Assembly: GCA_023251725.1 (NCBI GenBank)
Contig: JAHEYG010000001.1
Span: 1 to 64,000, forward strand
Length of the DNA stretch: 64,000 nt
Direction of reading: 5' to 3'
DNA from: Sphingobacteriaceae bacterium
Lineage (GTDB): Bacteria; Bacteroidota; Bacteroidia; B-17B0; Aurantibacillaceae
In this document: piece by piece, positions 27,465 through 35,504 of the stretch
Numbering within the stretch: position 1 is the stretch's first letter
How the letters are laid out: every line of letters begins with the position of its first letter
The notes under the pieces: generated by a model
What the model was told of the DNA's origin: nothing
Databases searched by the model: none
What the model saw: only the letters and a program-made list of their open reading frames with translations
Program-made: the position numbers and the translations under genes

Positions 27465-28502
27465 ATGAAAGAAGCAATACTTTTAATTAATTTAGGAACA
27501 CCGGATTCTCCTAGCACTTCCGATGTTAGAAAATACCTCACGCAATTTTTAAATGACAAACGGGTGATTGACATTGGCCCGATTGGACGTTTTTTTTTAG
27601 TGAATTTTATTATTGTTCCGTTTCGTTCATCCCGCTCAGCAAAATTGTACCGGCAAATTTGGACTAAGGAAGGATCGCCGCTTTTAATTCACACAAAAAA
27701 TTTAGCGGAGAAATTACAATTAGAAATGGGAGAAAATTATATAGTTGATTTTGCTATGCGTTACCAAAATCCAGGCATTGTTAAAGTTTTAAATAAATTG
27801 AAAGAAGCTAAGCCGGCTAAAATATCAATTGTTCCATTGTATCCTCAGTATGCTTCTTCCTCAACCGGCTCAACGCTTGAGTTGGTTATGAAAGAAATTT
27901 CGGGCTGGGAAGTGATTCCTAATATTTCGATTCACAGTAATTTTTACAACCATCCTGCATTTATAAATTCTATCGTTGAAGAAGCTAAGCAATATCCCAT
28001 AAACGAATTCGATCACGTTTTATTCAGTTATCACGGATTACCGGAGCGCCATATTAAAAAAGCTTCGGCACATTATGGAAGCAATTCGTGCGACCCGGGT
28101 TCTCCCAAAAATAAGTGTTGCGAGACCGTTACGTCTAATAATCAGTTTTGTTACCGTGCTAATTGTTACGCCACTACCAGGCAATTGGTAAAACAATTAA
28201 ATATCCCGGAAGGAAAATTTATCACCACGTTTCAATCGCGTTTAAATGATAATTGGTTAAAACCCTACTCCGATAAAACCATTGAAGAATTAGCAAAAAA
28301 AGGTGCCAAAAAAATATTGGTGTTTTCACCGGCTTTTGTGGTCGATTGTTTAGAAACTATTTATGAAATAGGAACTGAGTACAACGAACTATTTAAAAAA
28401 CACGGAGGTGAGTCTGTAACACTTGCAAAAAGTTTAAACGATAATGCTACTTGGATAAAGGCGCTGAAAGAAATAATTATCCCGATAACTATCGAAACTT
28501 AA
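27465..28502 (+). CDS. hemH: Ferrochelatase
   Basis: HemH inserts ferrous iron into protoporphyrin IX, the last step of classic haem synthesis. The 345-residue protein starts with AILLINLGTPDSPS, has the active-site histidine in LFSYHGLPERHIKK, YPQYASSSTGST in the middle and VFSPAFVVDCLETIYEIG near the end, the site of the conserved glutamate. ANCYATTRQL is also typical. Length is normal. It follows lspA by 15 bp, and its last 14 bases overlap a T9SS domain remnant on the other strand. Confidence 0.96.
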   Translation: MKEAILLINLGTPDSPSTSDVRKYLTQFLNDKRVIDIGPIGRFFLVNFIIVPFRSSRSAKLYRQIWTKEGSPLLIHTKNLAEKLQLEMGENYIVDFAMRYQNPGIVKVLNKLKEAKPAKISIVPLYPQYASSSTGSTLELVMKEISGWEVIPNISIHSNFYNHPAFINSIVEEAKQYPINEFDHVLFSYHGLPERHIKKASAHYGSNSCDPGSPKNKCCETVTSNNQFCYRANCYATTRQLVKQLNIPEGKFITTFQSRLNDNWLKPYSDKTIEELAKKGAKKILVFSPAFVVDCLETIYEIGTEYNELFKKHGGESVTLAKSLNDNATWIKALKEIIIPITIET

Positions 28503-28700
28503 TTAAATTCTTTTTTAAGATGGTGCCTTCGTTATCGCTCACTTTAATAAAATAAATACCATCAGGTAAATTAGCAACGTTAACATTTACGCTATTACTG
28601 ACAATGTTAATTTCAGATTTAGAATCAAGCAACATTCTTCCCAGGAATGGTATTAATCTACAGGTATTATCAAAGCTAATTAGCCGAAAATTTAAAAAAT
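28489..28700 (-). pseudogene. Orphan fragment of a T9SS C-terminal sorting domain
   Basis: Reading the minus strand from about 28700 to the stop at 28489-28491 gives an open frame without a start. Its second half is clearly a sorting domain: LLDSKSEINIV, then VNVANLPDGIYFIKVSDNEG and a lysine-rich ending LKKNLIKF. The PNP segment and the rest of a passenger protein are missing, and the frame differs from that of the T9SS gene just upstream. It looks like the decayed tail of a former tandem copy, overlapping the end of hemH. Confidence 0.65.
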
Positions 28701-28730
28701 TAATAAAACTTAAGAAATAATAAAAAGAAA

Positions 28731-30392
28731 TTATTCTTTAACTAATTTGTATTTAATAATCTCGGAACTGGCGGGAGTAGAAATATTGATAAAATAAATT
28801 CCTTTATTAAATTCTTCTATATTTATATTTTTAAGAACAGTTTCAGGAATAAATTTTTCTTCCTTTACAATTTGGCCGAGTGCATTAAAAATTACTAAAT
28901 ACGTTTCCTGATTTAAAGCATCTTTTCCAAAAACGATATCGAAGTTTGAACTGGCAGGATTCGGTACAAAATGCGTTAAATCTTTATTTCCTTCGAGAGT
29001 TATTGCAATTAATTTAGAAAAGCCCGCAGTTCCATCCTGCTTAATTTCGTTTAATTTATAATAAAAGGTACCGTGCATGTTAAACCCTTTATCTGTATAA
29101 GAATATTTTTTACTCGACGAGCTGTTGCCGGCTGCAGGCAAAGTGGCTATTTCAGAAAAATTAATTCCATCTGCACTTCTTGTAATACTGAAATTTTTAG
29201 TATGTGTTTCAGAAATGGTTTCCCAATCTAATATTGTACCCGAACCTGAATTTGTTTTACCAATAAAATATATAAGTTCTATTGGAAGCGGCGGGGTACA
29301 TGGTACTGGAGATGCAGGTACATTTTGATAAGGCCAAACAGTAACAAAACTGCTGCAATTGGCCAACTCAAACTGATACAAAAGAATATAACATGTTGAA
29401 CAGGTTAATCCGTTTCCTGTTAAAGTATTAATATCACCACAAGTTAAAATGCCGCATGAACAGTTATATAAGGTCCAATTTAACCAAACCACATTACCGC
29501 CTCCGCAATTACTCGTAATGATAGCCTGCCACGAAAAATTAGACCAGGAAGCTGAACTTGTAAATTGTTGTGCAACACTAAATACTGCATTTGCCGAATA
29601 ACCATTAGCCGCCAAAGGATAAGAAGCGCAGGTTGAAGTTACGGTTCCTACAGCAGGCGGCGAATTAAACCAACAACCCGGGTCGGGCGCAGCACAAGTA
29701 CTTTCGTATTGAGGATTAGTAATAAAACCACCGGGATTAGCAGTAGTAACCTGAATATTAAATGTCGCATTGCTTCCGCATGGTCCACCGGATGGATAAA
29801 TAATTTGAATATGATAAACAGCACCAACAGTTAAATTGGTGAGCTGATATATTTGAGTTAAGGGGCCCGAAGAAGAAGATTGGCAATTTATTGGTTTATC
29901 CGCGCAAGCGGTAGTAGGAAGTGCTGCTGTTGCATAAACCGCGCTTCCAAAAAAACAAGATCCTCCGGTATGAACAATTTGAACATAATGAGTTGTACTG
30001 GTAGCAGTAAACTGAAACCAAACGGTTGGATCACCGGCGGTGTTACAAGCTGCAGTTTCACCGCCCTGAAAAGTTCCACAAGTTGTACCGGCAAAAAAAC
30101 CGGCGTTAACTATTAAATTTTGAGCCGCTGCAAAATTATCGTAAGCCGCAGTTCCGGCGCAAGCCATAATTTTTTGGGTGGGTGAATTAGTTTCGGGATC
30201 AACTGAATTAGAAATAATATAAGATTGTTTCAATTCATTTTCCGTTAAGGCCTGCGCATTTCTGATGTTGGTTTGGGAATAGGAATTTAATATTCCAACA
30301 ATTAAAAAAATTGGCAAAAATATCCTCTTCAATTTTATTTTTGAGAAATTGATACTTTTTAAATCGCCCTTTGTATTCATAAAAATTTTCAT
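28731..30392 (-). CDS. T9SS-exported protein with type A C-terminal sorting domain
   Basis: The function is unknown. The 553-residue protein has a late signal peptide (LKRIFLPIFLIVGILNSYSQ, residues about 22-41). A cysteine-rich beta domain follows (ACAGTAAYDNFAAAQNL onward, with DPTVWFQFTATSTTHYVQI), resembling a putative substrate-binding pre-sorting module. Then come LPIELIYFIGK with the common ITRSADGINFSEIA module, and the sorting domain VPNPASSNFDI to YKLVKE. The longer reading from GTG at 30395 is less likely than ATG at 30392. Its upstream region carries phased repeats and a palindrome. Confidence 0.8.
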   Translation of the reverse strand: MKIFMNTKGDLKSINFSKIKLKRIFLPIFLIVGILNSYSQTNIRNAQALTENELKQSYIISNSVDPETNSPTQKIMACAGTAAYDNFAAAQNLIVNAGFFAGTTCGTFQGGETAACNTAGDPTVWFQFTATSTTHYVQIVHTGGSCFFGSAVYATAALPTTACADKPINCQSSSSGPLTQIYQLTNLTVGAVYHIQIIYPSGGPCGSNATFNIQVTTANPGGFITNPQYESTCAAPDPGCWFNSPPAVGTVTSTCASYPLAANGYSANAVFSVAQQFTSSASWSNFSWQAIITSNCGGGNVVWLNWTLYNCSCGILTCGDINTLTGNGLTCSTCYILLYQFELANCSSFVTVWPYQNVPASPVPCTPPLPIELIYFIGKTNSGSGTILDWETISETHTKNFSITRSADGINFSEIATLPAAGNSSSSKKYSYTDKGFNMHGTFYYKLNEIKQDGTAGFSKLIAITLEGNKDLTHFVPNPASSNFDIVFGKDALNQETYLVIFNALGQIVKEEKFIPETVLKNINIEEFNKGIYFINISTPASSEIIKYKLVKE

Positions 30393-30452
30393 CACTGATT
30401 ATTACTTTCTGTTATACTCTGTTTGAGAGATAAAGATACTTCTGTTAATCTA

Positions 30453-30468
30453 ACTAAACTAGTTTAGT
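30453..30468. promoter_or_regulatory. Perfect 16-bp palindrome ACTAAACTAGTTTAGT
   Basis: The sequence equals its own reverse complement and lies 60 bp upstream of the T9SS gene start, just downstream (in that gene's direction) of three phased direct repeats. It is a candidate operator. Confidence 0.55.
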
Positions 30469-30476
30469 AATTTTTA

Positions 30477-30526
30477 TTCGCTCAACAGATGAATTATTTC
30501 GCTCAATATTACAATCATTTCGCGCT
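30477..30526. promoter_or_regulatory. Three direct repeats TTCGCTCA at 21-bp spacing
   Basis: TTCGCTCA starts at 30477 and again at 30498, and a degenerate TTCGCGCT starts at 30519: intervals of exactly 21 bp, two helical turns. It lies 85 bp upstream of the T9SS gene on the minus strand. Such spacing is known for LytTR-type response regulators; the regulator here is not known. Confidence 0.6.
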
Positions 30527-30578
30527 TTTTAGAAACTGAAATGATAAAGTATATAATTTTGGAATGTTAAATGTCGTT

Positions 30579-30624
30579 TATAAATGAAGTTGCAGAATAG
30601 CTATAAATGAAGCTGCAGAATTAC
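30579..30624. repeat. Tandem duplication of a 23-bp unit
   Basis: TATAAATGAAGYTGCAGAAT followed by three less conserved bases occurs twice in a row at 30579-30601 and 30602-30624, with few differences. No function is apparent. Confidence 0.7.
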
Positions 30625-30877
30625 AATAACAAACAAGGATATTATTGAAAACCAAAAAGTAAGTTTAAGGTATTTGGCGGGAATTTGTTTTGGTGCTTGG
30701 TTCATAATTTCTTACATAAGTAATTTTTATTTATGGAAAGTAAAAATAATTTTTTTTGTACTGTTTTTCTTTTTTTTTAGACGAAGTGCTCAAATATTTC
30801 GTCTGATTTTTAATTTAATAAAATCACACAAATCTATTTTATTTAAAAGTTTCTAATTTAATATGTGAACGAATAGT

Positions 30878-30927
30878 TTTACTAATTAATAACTTGGTTT
30901 CACTCATTAATTCGATTACCTCACTCA
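30878..30927. promoter_or_regulatory. Second set of 21-bp-phased repeats TTCACTCA
   Basis: TTTACTAA (30878), TTCACTCA (30899) and CTCACTCA (30920) are spaced exactly 21 bp. The set lies in the same intergenic stretch, about 500 bp upstream of the T9SS gene start. Confidence 0.55.
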
Positions 30928-31037
30928 TTTATTATGGCTATGCATTCGTTTTTGCCAATGGTGTTAAAAAAATCGATTTAGTTTATAACAAGGATTAACC
31001 CTTTCAAAATTTTAGCAAAACGATAAAGTTTATGAAT

Positions 31038-32183
31038 TTATTCTTTAATAAACTTTCTTTTAAAAGAGCTTAGACCATCGCTTACATTAAGAAAAAAAAA
31101 TCCGGAACTATATTTTGATACATCTAACAAGAAAATGTTTGTGCCATTTTTTTCAGAACTGAATTCATGCGTTTCGATATTAATCCCTCTGCTGTTAATC
31201 ACATTAATATTCCAATACTTATTTATTTCAGAATAAAAACTAAGTTTAAGGTAATCTTTAGTAGGATTAGGACTTATTATTAGATTCGCATCATCATCAT
31301 CAATTTTTAGCGATTGAATTTGTGAAATAGATTTCTGTCCGTCTTTATCCACTGCAACAATTCTATAATAATTTATTTGATCGAGCAACGGTTTTTCATC
31401 TTCAACAAAATAAGTTTTGGTTTCAAATGATTTTGTTGAATTCGGGTAAACTTTTGAAAGTTCAACAAACTCAAGGCCGTTAGTGCTGTTTTCCACCGAA
31501 TAATATTCAAGATTTTCTTCCATGGCAGTCAACCACGTTAATTCGGCTTTTTTACTTGCCTGATTATACGAAACAGTAAATTTTATCAATTCTATTGGCA
31601 AAACAACCGGTCCGCATGGCGAGGCTGAAGATAAACTAAAACCATCGAGGCTGGCATAAGAATTACTTCCGTTCGGATGATCACATTGTAAAGTCATTGT
31701 TGCGGCCGACGCCACAAAGGTCATTGAATATTTATTCCAGGTGCTGGCTACCATTGGAATACTGGGAACAAATGTAGAAGTACCTACAATAATTCTCGGA
31801 GTAGAAGGAGCGCTATTATAAATGGCGGTTCCTGTTCCAAAACAGGCACCGCAAAAATAAAGTGTATAAGTAGTTCCAATAGTTAAACCGGTTATGGTGG
31901 TTTTGGCGCATTCAACTAAAGCTGCTAAACCTAACCATGTTCCTCCATCTGGTGATAATGCAGGTGCTACCTGTGAGGTGGCCACATAAGAAGGCATAGC
32001 CAGACAGCATAAATCAGGTGAAAAACCGCAACCACTCCAACCCGCGGCATTACCGGTATTAATTCCGCTATTGGCACAAGGTGCCCCTGTAATAGAACCG
32101 TTAGTAACTAATTGTGATCTTACTAGAATTACATGGAGTAAAAAAAATACTGAAATGATTATTTTTTTATTCAATGCGCTCAC
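31038..32183 (-). CDS. T9SS-exported protein, paralogue of its upstream neighbour
   Basis: The function is unknown. The 381-residue protein starts with a signal peptide (KKIIISVFFLLHVILVRSQ) followed by LVTNGSITGAPCANSG, a jelly-roll-like secreted module. Then come LPIELIKFTVSYNQ, an Ig-like segment (YYSVENSTNGLEFVELS) and a type A sorting domain with ISPNPTKDYLKL and ending KRKFIKE. The last 170 or so residues are clearly related to those of the next gene upstream (INYYRIVAVDKDGQKSIS against INYYRIITVDKNSHKTVS). No ATG is available: GTG at 32183 or TTG at 32174. Confidence 0.8.
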   Translation of the reverse strand: MSALNKKIIISVFFLLHVILVRSQLVTNGSITGAPCANSGINTGNAAGWSGCGFSPDLCCLAMPSYVATSQVAPALSPDGGTWLGLAALVECAKTTITGLTIGTTYTLYFCGACFGTGTAIYNSAPSTPRIIVGTSTFVPSIPMVASTWNKYSMTFVASAATMTLQCDHPNGSNSYASLDGFSLSSASPCGPVVLPIELIKFTVSYNQASKKAELTWLTAMEENLEYYSVENSTNGLEFVELSKVYPNSTKSFETKTYFVEDEKPLLDQINYYRIVAVDKDGQKSISQIQSLKIDDDDANLIISPNPTKDYLKLSFYSEINKYWNINVINSRGINIETHEFSSEKNGTNIFLLDVSKYSSGFFFLNVSDGLSSFKRKFIKE

Positions 32184-32253
32184 AAAATTTTAATTAAAGT
32201 AGTTTGGGAAATGATTTTGTAAGTGAGTTGAATTTGTAGGCTACGAATTATCA

Positions 32254-33792
32254 TTATTCTTTAACCAACTTTCGCTTGAAAAAATTGGTACCGTCGGAAA
32301 TATTAATGAAATACAATCCGGAATTGAGTTCTCTTACATCTAACACTATTTTATTTATTCCCTCAAGAGTGGCATCATAGCTAAGCAACTGCAGATTATT
32401 TCCCTTACTGTCGTACAAATTTATTCCCCAGTTTTTTCCAATCTGGGATTTAAACCGAAGCTCCACTTCGGTAGATGCAGGATTTGGAATCAAACTCAAA
32501 TTAGCATCATTATCCTGAAATGCGACCGCCTGCAAGTTGGAAACCGTTTTGTGACTGTTTTTGTCGACCGTTATAATCCGATAATAATTTATTTCGTTAA
32601 TCATCGGATTCGGATCAGTGCTGTGATAATTTCTAACTTCTTTTGAATTTCCGGTTCCATACGGACTCACTCTGTTTATTTCAGTAAAATTTTTTGCATC
32701 GCTGCTTCTTTCAATCGAATAATAATCAACATGGCTTTCGATAACGGTAGTCCAGTTTAAGTCGGTTTGTTTTGATCCAGAATTGTAAAATGCAGAAAAA
32801 TTGGTCATCTCAACCGGTAAAATAGCGCAATTAAAAGTAGCTGTTCCTCCAAAAGTTAGGGCATAAGGTCCGCTGGGCGGTACCCACGAATCAACTACTA
32901 TATAATACCTTTCTCCGGCTAAAACATTCATTTGAGAACAAAAAGTGGGGCCGGTAACTATTTCAACAGGGTTTGTACCCGGAGGGCCTACGCCTGTATT
33001 ACCACCTAAACCAGAATCATTGCATCTTATTGGTAAACCTAATGCGGCACAAGTAGGGTTGGGGCCGAAAACAAAAAAATCATAATCTTCAGTGACAATT
33101 GTAGGAGCAATTGTAAAAAAGAAGGTTCCTCCGGTAGCAAATAAAACTTCATACCAGTTGGAATGATTTTCTCCACCGGCAGGACATGTTCCCGGCGTAC
33201 ATCCTTCGGCGACAATACCCGGCCCGTTTGCACTGGCGGAAACAGGAAGATTGCTGCATAGAGGCGTACGAAAATTACAATCGGCGTTAGATGTTCCTGT
33301 AGGACCACCCGCACAGGCAACACAACTAAATGCAACATCCCAACCCGCTCGATTAATACTTACATCAGACCAAAAACGAAAACCCAAACAACCATCAATA
33401 GTTCCTGTAAAAGGCCCGATGGCTCCTGTTCCGCAACCAGAAAAGAGAAGTGGGCTGTTTTGTGTAGCACCATTTGAAACACGAAAAAGATCAAAAGGAC
33501 ACCCGGCTCCGCCTTCAGTACTGAATTGAGCAAAAGTGGCACGAATGCATTGGCCGGGAGTATTAGAACAGAATATTCTGTAAACACCATTAATGCCATC
33601 AGAATAATTTCCGGCAACTCCTGAAGCAACTGTGCTGCCACCAATTCCCCCATTATCATAATACGTACCGGTGCAAGTCGCCACTTCGCAGGCGCCAACA
33701 TTTTCGAGATTAATACCAACTATAGGATGCAAAAACTGAGCTGATAAAACAACGCTGAGAAAGATAAATAATATGAAAAAATATTTTTTCAT
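32254..33792 (-). CDS. T9SS-exported protein, CUB-like N-terminal region
   Basis: The function is unknown. The 512-residue protein has a signal peptide (MKKYFFILFIFLSVVLSAQ). The first domain (CTGTYYDNGGIGG, YSDGINGVYRIFCSNTP, CIRATFAQFSTEGG) resembles CUB-like domains of bacterial secreted proteins. A second beta domain (HSNWYEVLFATGGTFFFTI, EDYDFFVFGPNPTC) follows, then LPVEMTNFSAF and a type A sorting domain (SLIPNPASTEVELRF to KRKLVKE). It overlaps the small gene upstream by 4 bp, so the two are one operon, and its C-terminal third is paralogous to the next gene. Confidence 0.8.
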   Translation of the reverse strand: MKKYFFILFIFLSVVLSAQFLHPIVGINLENVGACEVATCTGTYYDNGGIGGSTVASGVAGNYSDGINGVYRIFCSNTPGQCIRATFAQFSTEGGAGCPFDLFRVSNGATQNSPLLFSGCGTGAIGPFTGTIDGCLGFRFWSDVSINRAGWDVAFSCVACAGGPTGTSNADCNFRTPLCSNLPVSASANGPGIVAEGCTPGTCPAGGENHSNWYEVLFATGGTFFFTIAPTIVTEDYDFFVFGPNPTCAALGLPIRCNDSGLGGNTGVGPPGTNPVEIVTGPTFCSQMNVLAGERYYIVVDSWVPPSGPYALTFGGTATFNCAILPVEMTNFSAFYNSGSKQTDLNWTTVIESHVDYYSIERSSDAKNFTEINRVSPYGTGNSKEVRNYHSTDPNPMINEINYYRIITVDKNSHKTVSNLQAVAFQDNDANLSLIPNPASTEVELRFKSQIGKNWGINLYDSKGNNLQLLSYDATLEGINKIVLDVRELNSGLYFINISDGTNFFKRKLVKE

Positions 33793-34145
33793 TTACCTGA
33801 CGTTTTAAGAGTATCGTTATTAATATTAATCGGTAAAATCTGAAGTTCGTTATCAGCATTCTTCCCGTGTTTCATTTCATACTTCGAATAAAGAACAATT
33901 GTAAATCCGGTAATTTCATCAATGGTTTGAACCCGCTCTTCATCTTTTCTTAGCTTTTCGTATTTTGAAATGTCAATTTTAGAAAGAGTTGTTTTATCGG
34001 GATGAAAATTGTCTTTTATCTCAAATGTTTTTTTGTATTGATCAATACCGGCATTCTTAAGATCATTCGACTTTTTTGATGAGTTTTGCCCAAAAGTATA
34101 TAAACCACTTAGAAGGAAAATATAAAAAAACAAAATTCGTTTCAT
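33789..34145 (-). CDS. Small exported protein, unknown function
   Basis: I do not recognise a family. The 118-residue protein has a clear signal peptide (MKRILFFYIFLLSGLYTFGQ) and then about 98 charged residues (SSKKSNDLKNAGIDQYKK, KYEKLRKDEERVQTIDE) with a short hydrophobic patch ITGFTIVLYSKYE. There is no sorting domain and no lipobox, so it is probably periplasmic. Its stop overlaps the start of the CUB-like T9SS gene by 4 bp; it could be a partner or chaperone of that protein. Confidence 0.7.
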   Translation of the reverse strand: MKRILFFYIFLLSGLYTFGQNSSKKSNDLKNAGIDQYKKTFEIKDNFHPDKTTLSKIDISKYEKLRKDEERVQTIDEITGFTIVLYSKYEMKHGKNADNELQILPININNDTLKTSGK

Positions 34146-34301
34146 TGGTTAATGGCCTTAAAAATATTATTTTTATCCAAACTCTTCTACTTTAAAATAA
34201 CAACAATAACACCTCTTTTTTTTCCTTTGAAGATGAGTTTGACTATAAATATACCATTTTTAAATTACAATTCCTGCATTTTTAATAGAGAGATTGTTAA
34301 T

Positions 34302-34330
34302 TTTACTCACTAAACAATACATTTCACTCA
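34302..34330. promoter_or_regulatory. Pair of 21-bp-phased repeats TTYACTCA
   Basis: TTTACTCA starts at 34302 and TTCACTCA at 34323, exactly 21 bp apart. The set lies 157 bp upstream of the minus-strand small-protein/T9SS operon and right before the TTG start of pabB, so it could act on either. Confidence 0.55.
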
Positions 34331-35497
34331 TTGAAAGACATTAATACACATCCGAACAGCTTTAATGCCTATGCTTTGTTTGCTAATAATGGGTATTCTC
34401 AGGGCTTTGAAAACAAGCTCTTGGTGGGGGATTTAATGGTTGAAAATGAGAATTTGTTGGGATCGGAAAATGAAAAATTTGTGTTTTACAACTACGATTA
34501 CAAAAATGAAATTGAAAATTTAAATACCAAAAATTTCTCGCCACTTAAATTTCCTCAAAGATGTTTTTTTGAAGCCAAGGAAGAAATTAATTTTAATTCT
34601 TTAGATGAATTTATTTCTCAAACAAATTATACTTGCCCTAATTTAAAAATAATCGCTAAAACTTCTAAAAAAGAGTATTTAGAAAATGTAAAAAAATTAA
34701 AAGACCATATTCAAAAAGGAAATATTTACGAAATAAATTACTGCATTACTTTTGAAGCTTTTGATGTAAAAATAAATCCGATTGAAATTTATTCACGATT
34801 AAACTCCATCAGCAAAGCGCCCTACTCGGCTTTCGTAAAACTCAATGATAAATATATTATTTCTTCTAGTCCTGAATTATTTTTGAGTAAGCGTGGTAAA
34901 AATTTAATTACCAAACCCATTAAGGGAACAGCGCCAAGAAGCGAAAACACCAATGAAGATTTGCAAATAAAAAATATTTTACAAAACAGTTTAAAAGAAC
35001 GCAGCGAAAATGTAATGATAGTGGATGTAGCGCGCAACGATTTATCGCACATTGCTTCGCGAGGAAGCGTAAACGTAAATGAACTTTATAAAATAGAATC
35101 GTATAATCAGGTGCATCAAATGGTAAGTACAATTAGTTGTGAGGTGAAAGAAAATATTTTGTTAGATGATATTATTAAAGCCACTTTCCCAATGGCGAGC
35201 ATGACCGGCGCCCCTAAAATTCGCGCCATGCAGTTGGTTGATGACTTTGAAACTCAAAACCGCGGACCGTATTCCGGCTGCATCGGCTACCTAAAACCCA
35301 ATGGCGATTTTGATTTAAGTGTTTTAATAAGAAGTATTTTTTACAATGAAACTGAGAGGTATTTGTCTTTCTCTGTTGGAAGTGCTATTACCCATTTGTG
35401 TGAAGCAGAAAAAGAGTATGAAGAATGTTTGCTTAAAGCGAAAGCTTTGATGGAGGTGTTGGGAACTAGTGGTTCGGGGTTCGGGGTTCGGAGTTAG
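34331..35497 (+). CDS. pabB: Aminodeoxychorismate synthase component I
   Basis: PabB aminates chorismate to aminodeoxychorismate for folate synthesis. The 388-residue protein is a chorismate-binding-fold enzyme: YLENVKKLKDHIQKGNIYEINY, YIISSSPELFLSK, KPIKGTAPRS with the PIKGT motif, ENVMIVDVARNDLS and ATFPMASMTGAPKIRAMQ with the catalytic region near the end. Anthranilate synthase is less likely because of PIKGT, a PabB hallmark. The start is a TTG at 34331, making the N-terminus a little shorter than in homologues. The last codons (GSGFGVRS) are coded by three exact GGTTCGG heptamers, so the C-terminus has been extended by a repeat. Confidence 0.88.
   Translation: MKDINTHPNSFNAYALFANNGYSQGFENKLLVGDLMVENENLLGSENEKFVFYNYDYKNEIENLNTKNFSPLKFPQRCFFEAKEEINFNSLDEFISQTNYTCPNLKIIAKTSKKEYLENVKKLKDHIQKGNIYEINYCITFEAFDVKINPIEIYSRLNSISKAPYSAFVKLNDKYIISSSPELFLSKRGKNLITKPIKGTAPRSENTNEDLQIKNILQNSLKERSENVMIVDVARNDLSHIASRGSVNVNELYKIESYNQVHQMVSTISCEVKENILLDDIIKATFPMASMTGAPKIRAMQLVDDFETQNRGPYSGCIGYLKPNGDFDLSVLIRSIFYNETERYLSFSVGSAITHLCEAEKEYEECLLKAKALMEVLGTSGSGFGVRS
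35471..35491 (+). repeat. Three exact GGTTCGG heptamers at the 3' end of pabB
   Basis: GGTTCGG occurs three times head to tail at 35471-35491 and codes the final residues of PabB before the stop at 35495-35497. Confidence 0.85.
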
Positions 35498-35504
35498 TGG
35501 AGAT

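Larger units (their letters stand above)
30396..31037. other. Non-coding stretch of 640 bp between two T9SS genes
   Basis: I see no convincing gene. The stretch holds a 16-bp palindrome (30453-30468), three 21-bp-phased repeats (30477-30526), a 23-bp tandem repeat (30579-30624), a weak AGACGAA/TTCGTCT hairpin (30780-30804) and a second set of phased repeats (30878-30927). Confidence 0.6.

Noticed and set aside
30674..30856. Open frame of 60 residues between T9SS genes
   Set aside because: Poly-T and poly-A coding (FFVLFFFFFRR), no start context; probably chance.
33360..33719. Open frame of 119 residues overlapping the CUB-like T9SS gene
   Set aside because: Same strand, other frame, no recognisable motif, and the T9SS gene has signal peptide and sorting domain.
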